Shown here: piece by piece, positions 18,627-27,621 of the stretch
How positions within the stretch are numbered: position 1 is the first letter of the stretch
Layout of the letters: each line of letters starts with the position of its first letter
From: JACCZH01 sp963729445
Lineage (GTDB): Bacteria > Chloroflexota > Chloroflexia > Thermomicrobiales > CFX8
Direction: 5' to 3'
DNA: 64,000 nt
Assembly: GCA_963729445.1 (NCBI GenBank)
Contig: CAVSNU010000005.1
Span: 806,001 to 870,000 of the forward strand
Notes under the pieces: generated by a model
Told to the model about the DNA's origin: nothing
The model's database searches: none
The model's input: only the letters and a program-made list of their open reading frames with translations
Program-made: the position numbers and the translations under genes

Positions 18627-19824
18627 GCTTTCCCAGGAGCATTGGCTTGCGGCGCTGTCGCTGGTCCGTCAGGACTTCTTCAGCCAGGCCGAGGTATTCA
18701 GCCGCAACGCGATCCCAGTTATAGAGCTCGGTCGAGCGCTTTGCGGCAAGCTGTCCGAGCGCCCGCACCTCGTCAGGCGAATGACGTGCCCACTGCATGA
18801 GATTCGCCAACTCGTGCACGTCTGAGTAGTAACGCACGGTGTCTCCGCCGACGGCGCGATTGTCCGGCGTGTCGCGGGCCAGGACACAGTTTCCACACGC
18901 CATGGCCTCGATCAGGGCCGGGTGGGTGCCGCCGGAAGCCACCGGAAAAATGTAGGCATAGGCAAAGTGGTTGAGCTCCCAGTAGCCGGAGCCGTAGATC
19001 GCTCCAGTCAGTCGCGCGTTGGCGTTCGCGCCCTTCCGGAGCAATTGTTTGTACCCATCGGCGTAGGGCGCGTCGCCGACGATCACGGTGGGCATGTCCA
19101 GCTTTGCCAGGGCGGTCGCTTCTACCAGGTCAGTGACCCGATTCTCCGGTTCAAGCCGACCGACGTACAAGAAATAGTGGCATGGGTCGAGATCGTGCTC
19201 CTCCAGCGTGCCGTTCATCTCGGCCGGGCCGGAGGTGGCGCCGTAGGGGATGTAGCAGAGGTCGACGCCGCGGTGTGCGCGGTAATAATCCTGGACGTTG
19301 CGCGAGTCGGTGATCGTGCGGTGGGCGACCTTCACCGAGACGCGCTCGGCTATTTTGAGCATCCGTTTCGCCCAGCCGGGCCACTTGTCGCGCTGCCAGT
19401 CGAGCCCGTCCACGTTCAGGATCACCGGCATTCTGCCGAGCCGCAAGAGTCCACACACCGGGCTATTTCCGACGCCAAACATGAAGACCACGTCGTAACG
19501 TGTGAACAACGCATGCGCGGCGGAGAGCGTGGAGTGCACGATGGTATCGAGGTATTTCTGCCTGATCGTTGGCAACTTCACCAGCCGCACGCCTCGATAG
19601 GTGTCGTAGGGAACATCGATTTGCGGAGTGCGGCAGTAGACGCTGACGTCGTGGCCGAGCGCGGCGAAGCGCGGCGCCAGCTCCTCGACGCAGGTTTCGA
19701 AACCGCCATAGTTCGCAGGTATGCCGCGTGTGCCGAGCAGGGCAATTCGCAAAGCCTCTATCCCTTCGCAACGCGGCGTAGCGCATGTTGCCGCCCGGGT
19801 CTCGCCTCCAGGCGGCGCCGTCAT
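18604..19824 (-). CDS. glycosyltransferase, DUF1972/rhamnosyltransferase-like GT4
   Basis: This 406-residue GT-B fold enzyme shows the DUF1972 start LRIALLGTRGIPANYGGFET, the acceptor domain through LDWQRDKWPGWAKRML, and the nucleotide-sugar domain YFLYVGRLEPENRV followed by GGTHPALIEAMACGNCVLA, which carries the donor-site Glu. Family members add rhamnose or related sugars in exopolysaccharide or O-antigen-like synthesis. The first about 23 residues are not family-like, so the real start may be nearer LRIALLG. It is 5 bp downstream of another glycosyltransferase gene. Confidence 0.88.
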   Translation of the reverse strand: MTAPPGGETRAATCATPRCEGIEALRIALLGTRGIPANYGGFETCVEELAPRFAALGHDVSVYCRTPQIDVPYDTYRGVRLVKLPTIRQKYLDTIVHSTLSAAHALFTRYDVVFMFGVGNSPVCGLLRLGRMPVILNVDGLDWQRDKWPGWAKRMLKIAERVSVKVAHRTITDSRNVQDYYRAHRGVDLCYIPYGATSGPAEMNGTLEEHDLDPCHYFLYVGRLEPENRVTDLVEATALAKLDMPTVIVGDAPYADGYKQLLRKGANANARLTGAIYGSGYWELNHFAYAYIFPVASGGTHPALIEAMACGNCVLARDTPDNRAVGGDTVRYYSDVHELANLMQWARHSPDEVRALGQLAAKRSTELYNWDRVAAEYLGLAEEVLTDQRQRRKPMLLGKRDHAASD

Positions 19825-19829
19825 GGGTT

Positions 19830-20948
19830 TTACGCTTGGAGCTCGGAATAGGTTTGCAGAAACGCCATTACGTAGCGATCGGCATTGTAGCGTTCCCGGG
19901 CAGCACGCCGTGCGTTCTCCGCCAGCTCGGCGCGGAATCCTGAGTCCTCGATGACTCGTTGCAGAGCGTCGGAGATTGAGCCGGGATCACGCCCGCAGTA
20001 CAGGCCGGTGACGCCGTCAATCAGGATTTCATCGCTGCCGCCTCCGTTGCGGGTGGCGACGACCGCGCAGCCGGCCGCCATGCCCTCGACGATAGCCAGC
20101 CCGAATGGTTCGGGACGTTGTGACGGCACGAGCAGAATGTCGCTGCTCAGGTAGGCGGCAGCGGGATCGCACGTCTCGCCCGTGAAGGTCGTAATCGAAT
20201 CGATGCCCAGCTCGTGAGCCAGTTGCTCATACTCGGCCCTGAGCTTTTGTTGTCCGGGCGGCGCGTCCCCAGTGAACGTGAGACGGAACTCCAGGCCGCG
20301 CAACGCCAGCATGGCCGCCGCTTGTAGCGCCTCAGCGACGCCCTTGCGCGGCGAGAGCCGCCCGACGACACCGATGACCGGGGGATTCGTCCGGATGCGG
20401 TCGCCGTCTATCGCGACGAAAACGGCGTTGTGGACGACCCGAGTCCTCGGTGAGCCGATCGAGCGGGCTGTTGCCTGCGAGTTGGCGACGACCAGACCAG
20501 GCAACCGCCTGAGCAGCAGCCGTAAGGGCACGCGGACGATGAATGGCTCGTCGCCCAGAAATTCGTGAACATGCCACAGGTGCGGTTTGCGCATGATGAG
20601 CGCGGCGAACACACCACAGACAGCGGCGACTGTATTGGAGTGGACGAGCGTTACCCGTTCGCTACGCACGATTCTCGCAAGGGTCACAATACCGAGGAGG
20701 AACGCCAGCAGGGAGCTCGGGACTGCGCGCAGTTGCAGCTCATTGCGCCTCAAGACCAGCATCCGGCGCTTCAGAATGGTTGCGCCGCAGGCCGTGAGCT
20801 CGTGGGTGAGCGGGCCGGGGTGCGGAACGTCAGCCGGCAGAACGACGATGGCCCGGTAGCAGGAAGGCAATCCGCGCACGATTGCCAGCAGGCAGCGGTC
20901 AGAGCCATACAGCTCGTCGCTGGCGTGCACGAAGAGGATCGTCTTCAA
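19830..20948 (-). CDS. glycosyltransferase family 4 protein
   Basis: This 372-residue GT-B enzyme begins ILFVHASDELYGSDRCLL. The donor domain starts at VIGVVGRLSPRKGVAEAL and holds the EPFGLAIVEGMAAGCAVVAT block with the retaining-type E-x7-E spacing. It overlaps the upstream glycosyltransferase gene by 4 bp, consistent with a coupled assembly line for a cell-surface glycan. Sugar specificity cannot be read. Confidence 0.9.
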   Translation of the reverse strand: MKTILFVHASDELYGSDRCLLAIVRGLPSCYRAIVVLPADVPHPGPLTHELTACGATILKRRMLVLRRNELQLRAVPSSLLAFLLGIVTLARIVRSERVTLVHSNTVAAVCGVFAALIMRKPHLWHVHEFLGDEPFIVRVPLRLLLRRLPGLVVANSQATARSIGSPRTRVVHNAVFVAIDGDRIRTNPPVIGVVGRLSPRKGVAEALQAAAMLALRGLEFRLTFTGDAPPGQQKLRAEYEQLAHELGIDSITTFTGETCDPAAAYLSSDILLVPSQRPEPFGLAIVEGMAAGCAVVATRNGGGSDEILIDGVTGLYCGRDPGSISDALQRVIEDSGFRAELAENARRAARERYNADRYVMAFLQTYSELQA

Positions 20949-22054
20949 CCACCCACACCCAACCGGCTGCGGAGCGTGGCCAGATAGACGTTCACGAGCT
21001 GGTCTGCGGCGCGTTCCCAGGTGAGGTCGCGGACCGCGAAGACCTCTGCGCTGGCCGCCTCGCGGGCCTTCAGGGGATCTCGCAGAATGGCCTCCAGCTC
21101 CCTCGCGAAGCCGTCAGCGTCGTCCGGCGGGACATAGCGAACGACCTCGCCACCGATTTCCAAGAGTGCCGGAATGGCGGAGGCAACCACTGGAGTTCCA
21201 AAAGTGAGCGCTTCGATCAGTGGCAAGCCAAATCCTTCGTGGCGCGAAGGCAGAATCAGCGCTTCGGCATACCGGTACAACCAGGCCAGCTGGCGGTCAG
21301 AAACCCCGGCGAGCACTTTGAGCCAGGGCCGTTCTTCCGCGAGCTCCGCGCGTACCGATCCTGTGACGACCAGCGATGTGTTTGGTCGAGACTCGCGCAG
21401 CGTCTCGAATGCCGCAATTGCGGTGACCAGATTCTTGCGCGTTGAGTCGTCGCCTACAAACAGGACATAACGATTTGGCCCAACCGCCTCAACTGCGAGG
21501 GGCTCGACGTCGTGTAGATTCGTCGCGTTCCAGATGGCATGCATCTTCTCTGCCGGAATGCGGAACGACTCCACGATCTCGTCGCTTGCCGGCGCGCTCA
21601 CGGTGACAACCGCATCGGCACGCCGCGCTCCTATGCCGCCTATCGTCCGGACGTAGGCGCTCCAGAGGCGGGACGGCAGCAGGGGGCGCTGGAAATCGAG
21701 CGCATCATGCAGGGTCACGATTGTCGGACGCGGGGCGAACCACGGAGCGATGGTCATCGTATGGACGATATGGGCGTTACGAAGCACCGACGCAACCGGG
21801 ATCCAGCCCTGACTCCACAGGAGATGGAGGAGACCGTTGAATGGAACGCGTAGCGACGGGGCCAGACGTTCAACGCGTGGCGCAGCGGTCGTGAAGACCT
21901 CCAGATCCGGGTCATTTTGCAGGCAGCGCAACATCTCGCGCGTATACCGCCCGGTGCCATCCTGGCGATGGCAGTAGGTAACGTCGAACATCACCCGAAC
22001 ACGGGGCAAGGAAGAGCGTCCCTTGTGCTTTTTCATAACCGAGGTGTGTACCAC
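20945..22054 (-). CDS. glycosyltransferase family 4 protein
   Basis: This 369-residue mannosyltransferase-like GT4 has VMFDVTYCHRQDGTGRYTREML at the N-terminus, the RYVLFVGDDSTRKNLVTAIAAF donor-domain start and the SRHEGFGLPLIEALTFGTPVVAS signature with two Glu residues. It is the first gene of the minus-strand glycan operon (this gene, two further glycosyltransferases, the NTP_transf_5 gene). It is divergent from the large GT-C-like gene with a gap of about 40 bp, so they likely share a regulatory region. Confidence 0.9.
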   Translation of the reverse strand: MVHTSVMKKHKGRSSLPRVRVMFDVTYCHRQDGTGRYTREMLRCLQNDPDLEVFTTAAPRVERLAPSLRVPFNGLLHLLWSQGWIPVASVLRNAHIVHTMTIAPWFAPRPTIVTLHDALDFQRPLLPSRLWSAYVRTIGGIGARRADAVVTVSAPASDEIVESFRIPAEKMHAIWNATNLHDVEPLAVEAVGPNRYVLFVGDDSTRKNLVTAIAAFETLRESRPNTSLVVTGSVRAELAEERPWLKVLAGVSDRQLAWLYRYAEALILPSRHEGFGLPLIEALTFGTPVVASAIPALLEIGGEVVRYVPPDDADGFARELEAILRDPLKAREAASAEVFAVRDLTWERAADQLVNVYLATLRSRLGVGG

Positions 22055-22095
22055 ATTTTCTCGCAGTAGTACAGGGTATCATCGCGTTACAAGGA

Positions 22096-25000
22096 GTGAG
22101 TCGTGATCTGTCGCGCGCCGATCGGCAACAGAGGTTGAGCTACCGGAGTCTGCCGGCGCTGATCCTGCTGTGCGCCGCTGTCGTCGCGACGCTTGCACCC
22201 CCGTCCGTGCTCTGGCTGGACGTTGGCTCGCCCGGAGACGAACCGTTCGTTGCCGGCTTTTACCCTGCCGAGATGAACGCGCACGAGTCGTTCCGCTGGT
22301 CTGAGGGTGATGCAACGCTCATACTGCCGGTCGAGCGATCGGGCCGCTATCGGGTTGAGCTGGCCCTGGCCGTCATCGAACCGGCGGGCCGGACGCTCTC
22401 CATGCGCTGTGGCGACGACACAAACACGCTCGCGCTCGACAGGCAGCCGGGCAACAGCACCGTGGTGTTTGACTGCCGTGCCGCTGGAGGCGAGCTCAGC
22501 GTTGAACTGAGTGTGCCCACGGTGCAGATCGGCGGCAGCGCCGAGCGTCCTCTGGGCATCTCGGTGCGCGATGCGCGCGTCGCCGCACTTGACTGGCCGG
22601 GCATGTTCCTTGCACGCGCGCGAGTTGCCACTGCTGTGCTGGGCACGCTCGGCGCCGCCTGGCTGCTCGCCGCGGCGTTTCGTTTTCGGCGGCCCGGCCT
22701 GTTTCTGGTGGCGCTGGCCGGCGCGGGTTGGCTCGCTCTGACGCTCATCCGTCCCGAGTGGGTGTTGCCGGCAGTGGCGGGACCGGCAGGTCTCCTGGCG
22801 CTCGTCGGGGGAGCGGTCGCCTGGTATCTGTCGCGTGACTCGATCCGTGCGGCACGGGTGGTGGCCTTGCTCGCCCCGCTGGCGTTGGTCGTCTTGCCGC
22901 AGCAGGAGCTGGTGTTGACGTTGCCGTCGCGTTGGATCGCTGGCGACCTGAGTGCGGTAGCTCTCACACCCTGGTTGGTTACCGGGACGATCCTGGTAGC
23001 CGGGTGGAGCAAGGCGCTCTACCTGGCGGTTGCCGGGAGCCTTGTTGCACTGGGTACGAGCGCCATGCCGGTGGCTGCGAAGCTCGTGGTCGAGCGCCAT
23101 GACTTCACGCTGGCCGTTCCGGATTGGACCGACCAGGTATCAGTGGCCGGTGCATGCTACCTGCTGGCGATTGTGGCGATCCTTCTCGTCGGCATCGCAA
23201 CCGAGCATCAGCGGGGTGCCCTCGCGGTCGTCCCGATCGTGGCCCTGGGGCTGGCGGCGATGCTGGGCTGGCGCGTTGCCGTGATGGATTTCAACGGCGA
23301 CGAGCCTCACTACTATGTGACGGCGCGCTCACTGGGCAGTGATTACGATCTGGAGCTGCTCAACAACTATCATGAGGAATCGTATCGAGAGAACACGATC
23401 TCACCCGATGGCAACATCGCCGTCGTGCGCGACGCTACCGCGGACCGCTATACACCTGTCTTCCAATCAGATCCAGGGCACGGCGAGAACGCCGGCACTA
23501 CGGACGCGATCCGGCTGGCTAACGGATCAATGGAGTGGGTGCCGCCGCTTGGCGCGGGGATCTCGCGGACGTTGCTCTTTACTGGAGACTGCGATGTCGA
23601 CTCAGTGCAGGTCGCCGCGCCGGACGGTGGCTCGCGCGACGTGCACCTGTACCTGCGTAACGCTGCCGGGCTCGTCATCTGGGAGTCAGAGAGCACCTTC
23701 GCCAGTGTTGCGCAGATACCGCTTCGCAACACGTGTCGAGGTCATCCGTCGAGCTTAACCATCGAATCGAGCAACGGTCCGATCTTTGCCTATGCCGTGG
23801 ACGAGCACGCCGGATTGAAGATGTTGCCCGGTCGCGGCGCGGGAGACCTCGCCCTGCTCGGCAGCCTGCCACGAGATCGCTATGCCTATCCGGACGTCGT
23901 GACCGAGCTCGCGCTACACAATCCCGGGTCTCGGACGGTTACTGCGTCGATCGCGTTGCTTGGCGGGAACAGTGAGCCACAAGACATCCTCGTTGACATC
24001 CCCGGCGGAGGGACGGCGCTACGGCATCTCCGGACGCAAGGGTATGAGGCGATACGCGTCGATCCGGCTGACCGGTTGGTGGTGCAGGGTATCGGTAGGG
24101 TCTGGGCCGGTACCTACGCCTTGCCTACCATGGAGACGCTAGACGAATGGACTGTCGCGTTGCCTGCCGACGGGACGCACGACTCCGGGGTCTGGCTCAG
24201 CCTCGCGAATGAGTCCGGGGATACTGTCGACGTGACCGTCGATGATGGTGGCGACGATCGCCTCGTCGAGATGTGTGCAGGGTGCTTTGAGACGCTGTTG
24301 CTCGCCAGGGGAGAACACGAGCGTGAGGTAGTGGTGCGTGCTGAGGGTCACGGGATTGTCGCTTCCGCCGTTCAGTATGAAGAACGGACCGGCTCGCTGC
24401 ACTTCGATCCCGGCCTGCCGCTGCTGGCGGCTCCGTTGGCCCGCTTCGGCAGCCCGATGGCAGTGCTGCTGGTGCCTCTTCTGGCGGCTGTCGCGATGGC
24501 GCCGGGACTCGTGTTGTTGCTCAAACGGGTCGGCGTCGGCGAGCCGGGCGCGACCGCCTGTGCTGCCGGCGTAGTCCTGCTGGCCCCGGTGTCGCCCTAC
24601 GCCACCCGGCTGTACACGGAGATCGTGGCGGCCTGTTTGTTGGTCTGGGCACTGGTGCTCTGGGACATGGCCGGTCGGCGTACACAGTATCTCCTCCCCT
24701 TCGCAGGGATCGCACTGCTCCTGCCGGTGTTACATGGCCGTTTTGTCGTCCTTGCCAGCGCGTTGGGGTTGCTCGTCGTGTTGCGCGTTTTTCCAATGTT
24801 GTCACGTCTCAACCGTCAGTCAGGGGTTGCCCTGGCCGGATCAATGCTCGCGCTCGGACTGCTGGCGGTAGTGGCGGTGCAGCTGAGTGTCGGATTGCGT
24901 GAGCGGGTGACGGCGTCGTACATCGCGACGAACTGGGCCGATGTCGGCCTGGCAGGTGTGGTGTTGGATCGCGGCAGTGGCGTGCTCCCGTTCGCACCCT

Positions 25001-25557
25001 GGTTGCTACTGGCGCTGTTCGTGCCCAGACCGCTACAGCCGCTTCAGCGGGTGGCCCTGGGGCTCGTCTTGTTGCAACTGGCGGCGGTGATCGTTAGAGC
25101 GGGAGGCTGGCAGACCTGGGGAGCGCCGGCACGCTACGTCCTACCGGTCGTGGCCCTACTGGCGCTCCTGATTGCGCCGGCGATGCAACGGCTGTGGGTT
25201 TCCCGTCCGGCTCGTCCCGTGATGCTTGGGCTGATCGGTTGGGGCGTCGCCATGACGTTCATGCTGCACTGGCTGCCATTATCTGGCTATGTGCTGCGAG
25301 GGCGCTACCTGGTCGACGAGGCGTGGCGAGGCGTCATCGAGTTTTCCCCGATGGTGCTGTTCCCGCGCGTGACTCCGGCGCCGGGTTCGTTCCTCATTGG
25401 CACCACGCTGACGTTCGCACTGCTGGCAGGGGCCGCCTGGTTGCTGTTGAGCAGTACAAGCCTGCGTCCGAAAAGAGCTGTCGGGGCGCAAAGCAGCGTG
25501 CGCGAACCTTCACCCAATCCGATTCCAGGTGAGATCGGGTTCGATGATGGAGGATGA
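22096..25557 (+). CDS. large membrane protein, GT-C glycosyltransferase-like with inserted extracytoplasmic domain
   Basis: A 1,153-residue polytopic protein. An N-terminal helix (about 18-36) is followed by an exported beta-rich domain (about 45-165), then about eight helices (170-400). Right after them comes FNGDEPHYYVTARSL with Asp402-Glu403, matching the acidic motif in the first large loop of GT-C enzymes that use polyprenyl-phosphate sugars. A region of some 370 residues (about 420-790) looks like extracytoplasmic beta domains, and about eight more helices follow to about 1,125. The GTG at 22096 overlaps its AAGGAG site, so the true start may differ. It is probably the polymerising or capping enzyme of the neighbouring glycan cluster; this role is inferred. 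Confidence 0.7.
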   Translation: MSRDLSRADRQQRLSYRSLPALILLCAAVVATLAPPSVLWLDVGSPGDEPFVAGFYPAEMNAHESFRWSEGDATLILPVERSGRYRVELALAVIEPAGRTLSMRCGDDTNTLALDRQPGNSTVVFDCRAAGGELSVELSVPTVQIGGSAERPLGISVRDARVAALDWPGMFLARARVATAVLGTLGAAWLLAAAFRFRRPGLFLVALAGAGWLALTLIRPEWVLPAVAGPAGLLALVGGAVAWYLSRDSIRAARVVALLAPLALVVLPQQELVLTLPSRWIAGDLSAVALTPWLVTGTILVAGWSKALYLAVAGSLVALGTSAMPVAAKLVVERHDFTLAVPDWTDQVSVAGACYLLAIVAILLVGIATEHQRGALAVVPIVALGLAAMLGWRVAVMDFNGDEPHYYVTARSLGSDYDLELLNNYHEESYRENTISPDGNIAVVRDATADRYTPVFQSDPGHGENAGTTDAIRLANGSMEWVPPLGAGISRTLLFTGDCDVDSVQVAAPDGGSRDVHLYLRNAAGLVIWESESTFASVAQIPLRNTCRGHPSSLTIESSNGPIFAYAVDEHAGLKMLPGRGAGDLALLGSLPRDRYAYPDVVTELALHNPGSRTVTASIALLGGNSEPQDILVDIPGGGTALRHLRTQGYEAIRVDPADRLVVQGIGRVWAGTYALPTMETLDEWTVALPADGTHDSGVWLSLANESGDTVDVTVDDGGDDRLVEMCAGCFETLLLARGEHEREVVVRAEGHGIVASAVQYEERTGSLHFDPGLPLLAAPLARFGSPMAVLLVPLLAAVAMAPGLVLLLKRVGVGEPGATACAAGVVLLAPVSPYATRLYTEIVAACLLVWALVLWDMAGRRTQYLLPFAGIALLLPVLHGRFVVLASALGLLVVLRVFPMLSRLNRQSGVALAGSMLALGLLAVVAVQLSVGLRERVTASYIATNWADVGLAGVVLDRGSGVLPFAPWLLLALFVPRPLQPLQRVALGLVLLQLAAVIVRAGGWQTWGAPARYVLPVVALLALLIAPAMQRLWVSRPARPVMLGLIGWGVAMTFMLHWLPLSGYVLRGRYLVDEAWRGVIEFSPMVLFPRVTPAPGSFLIGTTLTFALLAGAAWLLLSSTSLRPKRAVGAQSSVREPSPNPIPGEIGFDDGG

Positions 25558-25583
25558 CAACCCGATCCTCTATGCACAAAGGA

Positions 25584-25615
25584 GCGTACGGGCGCAATGA
25601 ATTACGCCCGTACGC
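25584..25615. repeat. GGGCG-type inverted-repeat element
   Basis: Two 11-bp arms (25584-25594 and 25605-25615) flank a 10-nt loop just after the GT-C-like gene. The core resembles elements at 31565, 48957 and 49006. It may end transcription of the upstream gene, although a T-run is lacking. Confidence 0.7.
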
Positions 25616-25705
25616 AGAAAAAGGGCCGGTCTCAATTCGGTTCCCTGATCAAGCTGGATATTTCCCTAATCAGGCTCCTCCGAAGAACGAGCGGCGAGAC
25701 GAACG

Positions 25706-25812
25706 TTACGAGATAGACTCTTCGTAGCGCCTGGCGACGCCCTGGGTAATGCGGTCGATGACGATCGCGAGGGCGACGATACAGAAACCCGCCTCAGCGC
25801 CGCATACAGGGC
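25706..25812 (-). pseudogene. remnant of a betaine/proline ABC permease gene (3-prime end)
   Basis: Read on the minus strand this gives GAEAGFCIVALAIVIDRITQ, then GVARRYEESIS and a stop, closely matching the C-terminus of the intact permease encoded at 27716-28576. Nothing recognisable precedes it, so only about 35 codons remain. DNA identity to the intact copy is clearly partial, so it is an old paralogue rather than a fresh duplication. It lies on the far side of the three-gene Cys-rich module. Confidence 0.8.
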
Positions 25813-25876
25813 GGAGCGGTGAATCATACACGAATGTCGCCTATGCACCAATACCCATCGAGGTAACCACTGCCAG

Positions 25877-26434
25877 CTATAAGGGCTTCATCGATTCAGC
25901 AATGATCATTAACTCGAGCTCGCTACTAAGAAGTTGTGTCCGCAGATGCTGGACTCTTATTAACGTCCACGTTGTATCTCTCTCAAACATTATCTCATGA
26001 ACGTGACCAGTCTCCCATCGTACCTTCATGTTTCCAGAGTTGTCTTCCCGTGCTACCCAGCCCCCGTTTACTACGTAGCCAGGATATCCATTCACCGCGA
26101 TCTCGTGATGAAAACCTTCCTTGACCATTGGATGTCCTGCATTGGAGAATTGAAGTACGCGGATCGTATCTCGGAGATTTTCACCGGGCCCCTTGTAGGT
26201 TAGTTGGGATGTCGCCGCTCCCCACGCCACTGCCTCCGTCAGTTCAAAGTCATCCGGTATATGCGTGGGAACGTGAAGGGTACCAATTTTCTGCTTTACA
26301 TCCTCAAGTGTCATACGCGGACCTGCAGCCTGTTGTCGCGACGCTTTGGTCTGCCGATGTCCACGCTGGTCGACGAAGGGCAGTTCGTTGTCCTCGGATA
26401 GTGGTCGCAACTGGATTAGTTGATGTCCAACCAT
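25877..26434 (-). CDS. DUF4367-like hypothetical protein
   Basis: A 185-residue protein. From MTLEDVKQKIGTLHVPTHIP (about residue 41) it reads like a DUF4367 domain: an LP-type entry, strands ending QLTYKG, an IAVNGYPGYVVNGGWV turn and a final LELMIIAESMKPL, all typical of that fold. DUF4367 domains are often extracytoplasmic parts of anti-sigma or lipoprotein-like proteins. No signal peptide is seen with the ATG at 26434, chosen because GAAGGATGG precedes it; the frame is open from a GTG at 26533, which would add a hydrophobic N-terminus overlapping the upstream gene. Third gene of the Cys-rich module. Confidence 0.65.
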   Translation of the reverse strand: MVGHQLIQLRPLSEDNELPFVDQRGHRQTKASRQQAAGPRMTLEDVKQKIGTLHVPTHIPDDFELTEAVAWGAATSQLTYKGPGENLRDTIRVLQFSNAGHPMVKEGFHHEIAVNGYPGYVVNGGWVAREDNSGNMKVRWETGHVHEIMFERDTTWTLIRVQHLRTQLLSSELELMIIAESMKPL

Positions 26435-26486
26435 AATAGATAACCATCCTTCAACGTCTATATACGCAAAGAGGTATAATAACCCG

Positions 26487-26906
26487 TCAATTGCAGCAAT
26501 CAGAACAGGCACTACCGGCGCCAGGATCTGCACAGCAATGCCAATCTAGGTAGTAGCAGTAGTTGGCGCCGTCTTGGCAACACGCAGGTGGATAATCACA
26601 CATCGAGTTACAACATGTGCTGTGAGTGCCGTCTGCTACAAAGTAGGAACCGAAACAAGTACCATATGGCCGGTCATCTGGACATTCCCCATGAGGGCCG
26701 CCACAGATGTCATCGGACCTGCAGCCCATCAGCCAATCGGTAAAGTAGTAACATTGGCAGCTACCCGGAAAACACGTACTCGCGGAAGCACTTGAGCCAA
26801 AAAGTTGCCCACTGGCCTGTGGAGGCAGAAACTTAGAGGCGACCGTCGCGACCCCTGCGGCTATCGAGCCTCGAATCAGGCTCCTCCTCGTAGTCGGCTT
26901 CCGCAT
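26487..26906 (-). CDS. Cys-rich Tat-secreted protein, MauA-like Cys pattern
   Basis: A 139-residue exported protein. A twin-arginine leader (TTRRSLIRG, residues 5-13, then a hydrophobic stretch) is followed by about 95 residues holding 18 cysteines and two tryptophans (W58, W122). I recognise no named family. The order CYY..DW..C, ICGG.HGEC, TCF.SY, TCC..MC resembles the disulfide-dense light chain of methylamine dehydrogenase, which also has a Tat leader and needs MauE for folding. The Trp that forms the quinone cofactor there falls on a Tyr here by my eye alignment. AAGGAAG precedes the ATG; the MauE-like gene ends 42 bp upstream. Confidence 0.7.
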   Translation of the reverse strand: MRKPTTRRSLIRGSIAAGVATVASKFLPPQASGQLFGSSASASTCFPGSCQCYYFTDWLMGCRSDDICGGPHGECPDDRPYGTCFGSYFVADGTHSTCCNSMCDYPPACCQDGANYCYYLDWHCCADPGAGSACSDCCN

Positions 26907-26948
26907 GACGATCGCTCTTCCTTCCTAGCCCAGTAGGCTCTACTCCAA

Positions 26949-27482
26949 CTAATTCGACATCCTAGGTTTCACCGAAACCGCTGCGAGACGCAAGCTAGCT
27001 GCAATGGCAAGCATTGACAAAGTCGCTGCAATAGTGGCACCAACGGAAGGCACTGCCGCAAATAGCTGAAAGATTGATGGTGCTTCGCCCCCGACCACCA
27101 CCAGAAGCGCCGCTAGCGCTAACAGAATTGCATCCCTGACCAAAGTGGGCCATCCCACACGTTCTCGATAAAGAAGGCCAAAACAGCTACACGACAGATT
27201 CTGCTTACGCGCTATCACTAGCAAAATAGCGACAATAAAGCTTAGGGTCATGAGGACGACGAGAAATGCCCCAACTCTCACTTGGACCCCTGAAAGGAGT
27301 AGGAGAGCAGAAGTTGCTTCAATGAAAGGTAGGGCCCACCCGTAGGCTTTAGCGAAAGGGGGAGCCAAAATGCGGTAATTGACAACGTTGTTGGCAAACG
27401 TGTGCAAAGAGACAAACTTCCCGCTTGCAGAAATAAAAAAGATGCTTCCGATAACTACTCGAATGGCTACTTCAAGCAGCAT
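26949..27482 (-). CDS. MauE/DoxX-like membrane protein
   Basis: This 177-residue protein has about five transmembrane helices. It begins with the MauE-type segment EVAIRVVIGSIFFISASGKF and carries the C98-S-C100-F-G motif after helix 3, the redox-like motif of MauE/DoxX-related proteins. MauE is required to form the disulfides and accumulate the light chain of methylamine dehydrogenase. CAGGAGGACTGGA before the ATG at 27482 fixes the start. It is the first gene behind a perfect consensus promoter and is followed by the Cys-rich secreted protein, so a role in folding that partner is a strong inference. Confidence 0.82.
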   Translation of the reverse strand: MLLEVAIRVVIGSIFFISASGKFVSLHTFANNVVNYRILAPPFAKAYGWALPFIEATSALLLLSGVQVRVGAFLVVLMTLSFIVAILLVIARKQNLSCSCFGLLYRERVGWPTLVRDAILLALAALLVVVGGEAPSIFQLFAAVPSVGATIAATLSMLAIAASLRLAAVSVKPRMSN

Positions 27483-27592
27483 TCCAGTCCTCCTGTGGTC
27501 TATCTTCGGCCGACTGTGAACGCTCCAAGCAAAGACAGTGCAAGAGCGCTTCGATGACCATAATTGTATATAGAGCTTATGACTGTACAATC

Positions 27593-27621
27593 ATTATACT
27601 CTACTAGGCCAAATTTGTCAA
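27593..27621 (-). promoter_or_regulatory. perfect consensus sigma70 promoter of the MauE-like operon
   Basis: On the minus strand TTGACA (27616-27621) and TATAAT (27593-27598) are separated by exactly 17 bp. Transcription would start near 27586, leaving a leader of about 104 nt before the MauE-like start. No other promoter I noted in the window matches both boxes exactly. Confidence 0.85.

Noticed and set aside
22087..23100. 337-codon open frame opposite the start of the GT-C-like gene
   Set aside because: Arg/Gln-rich shadow sequence with no recognisable fold.
26487..26906. True methylamine dehydrogenase light chain (MauA)
   Set aside because: Cys spacing and Tat leader look similar, but the cofactor-forming Trp falls on Tyr in an eye alignment, the protein is shorter, and no heavy chain or MauG-type gene is present. 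Kept as an unknown related by pattern only.
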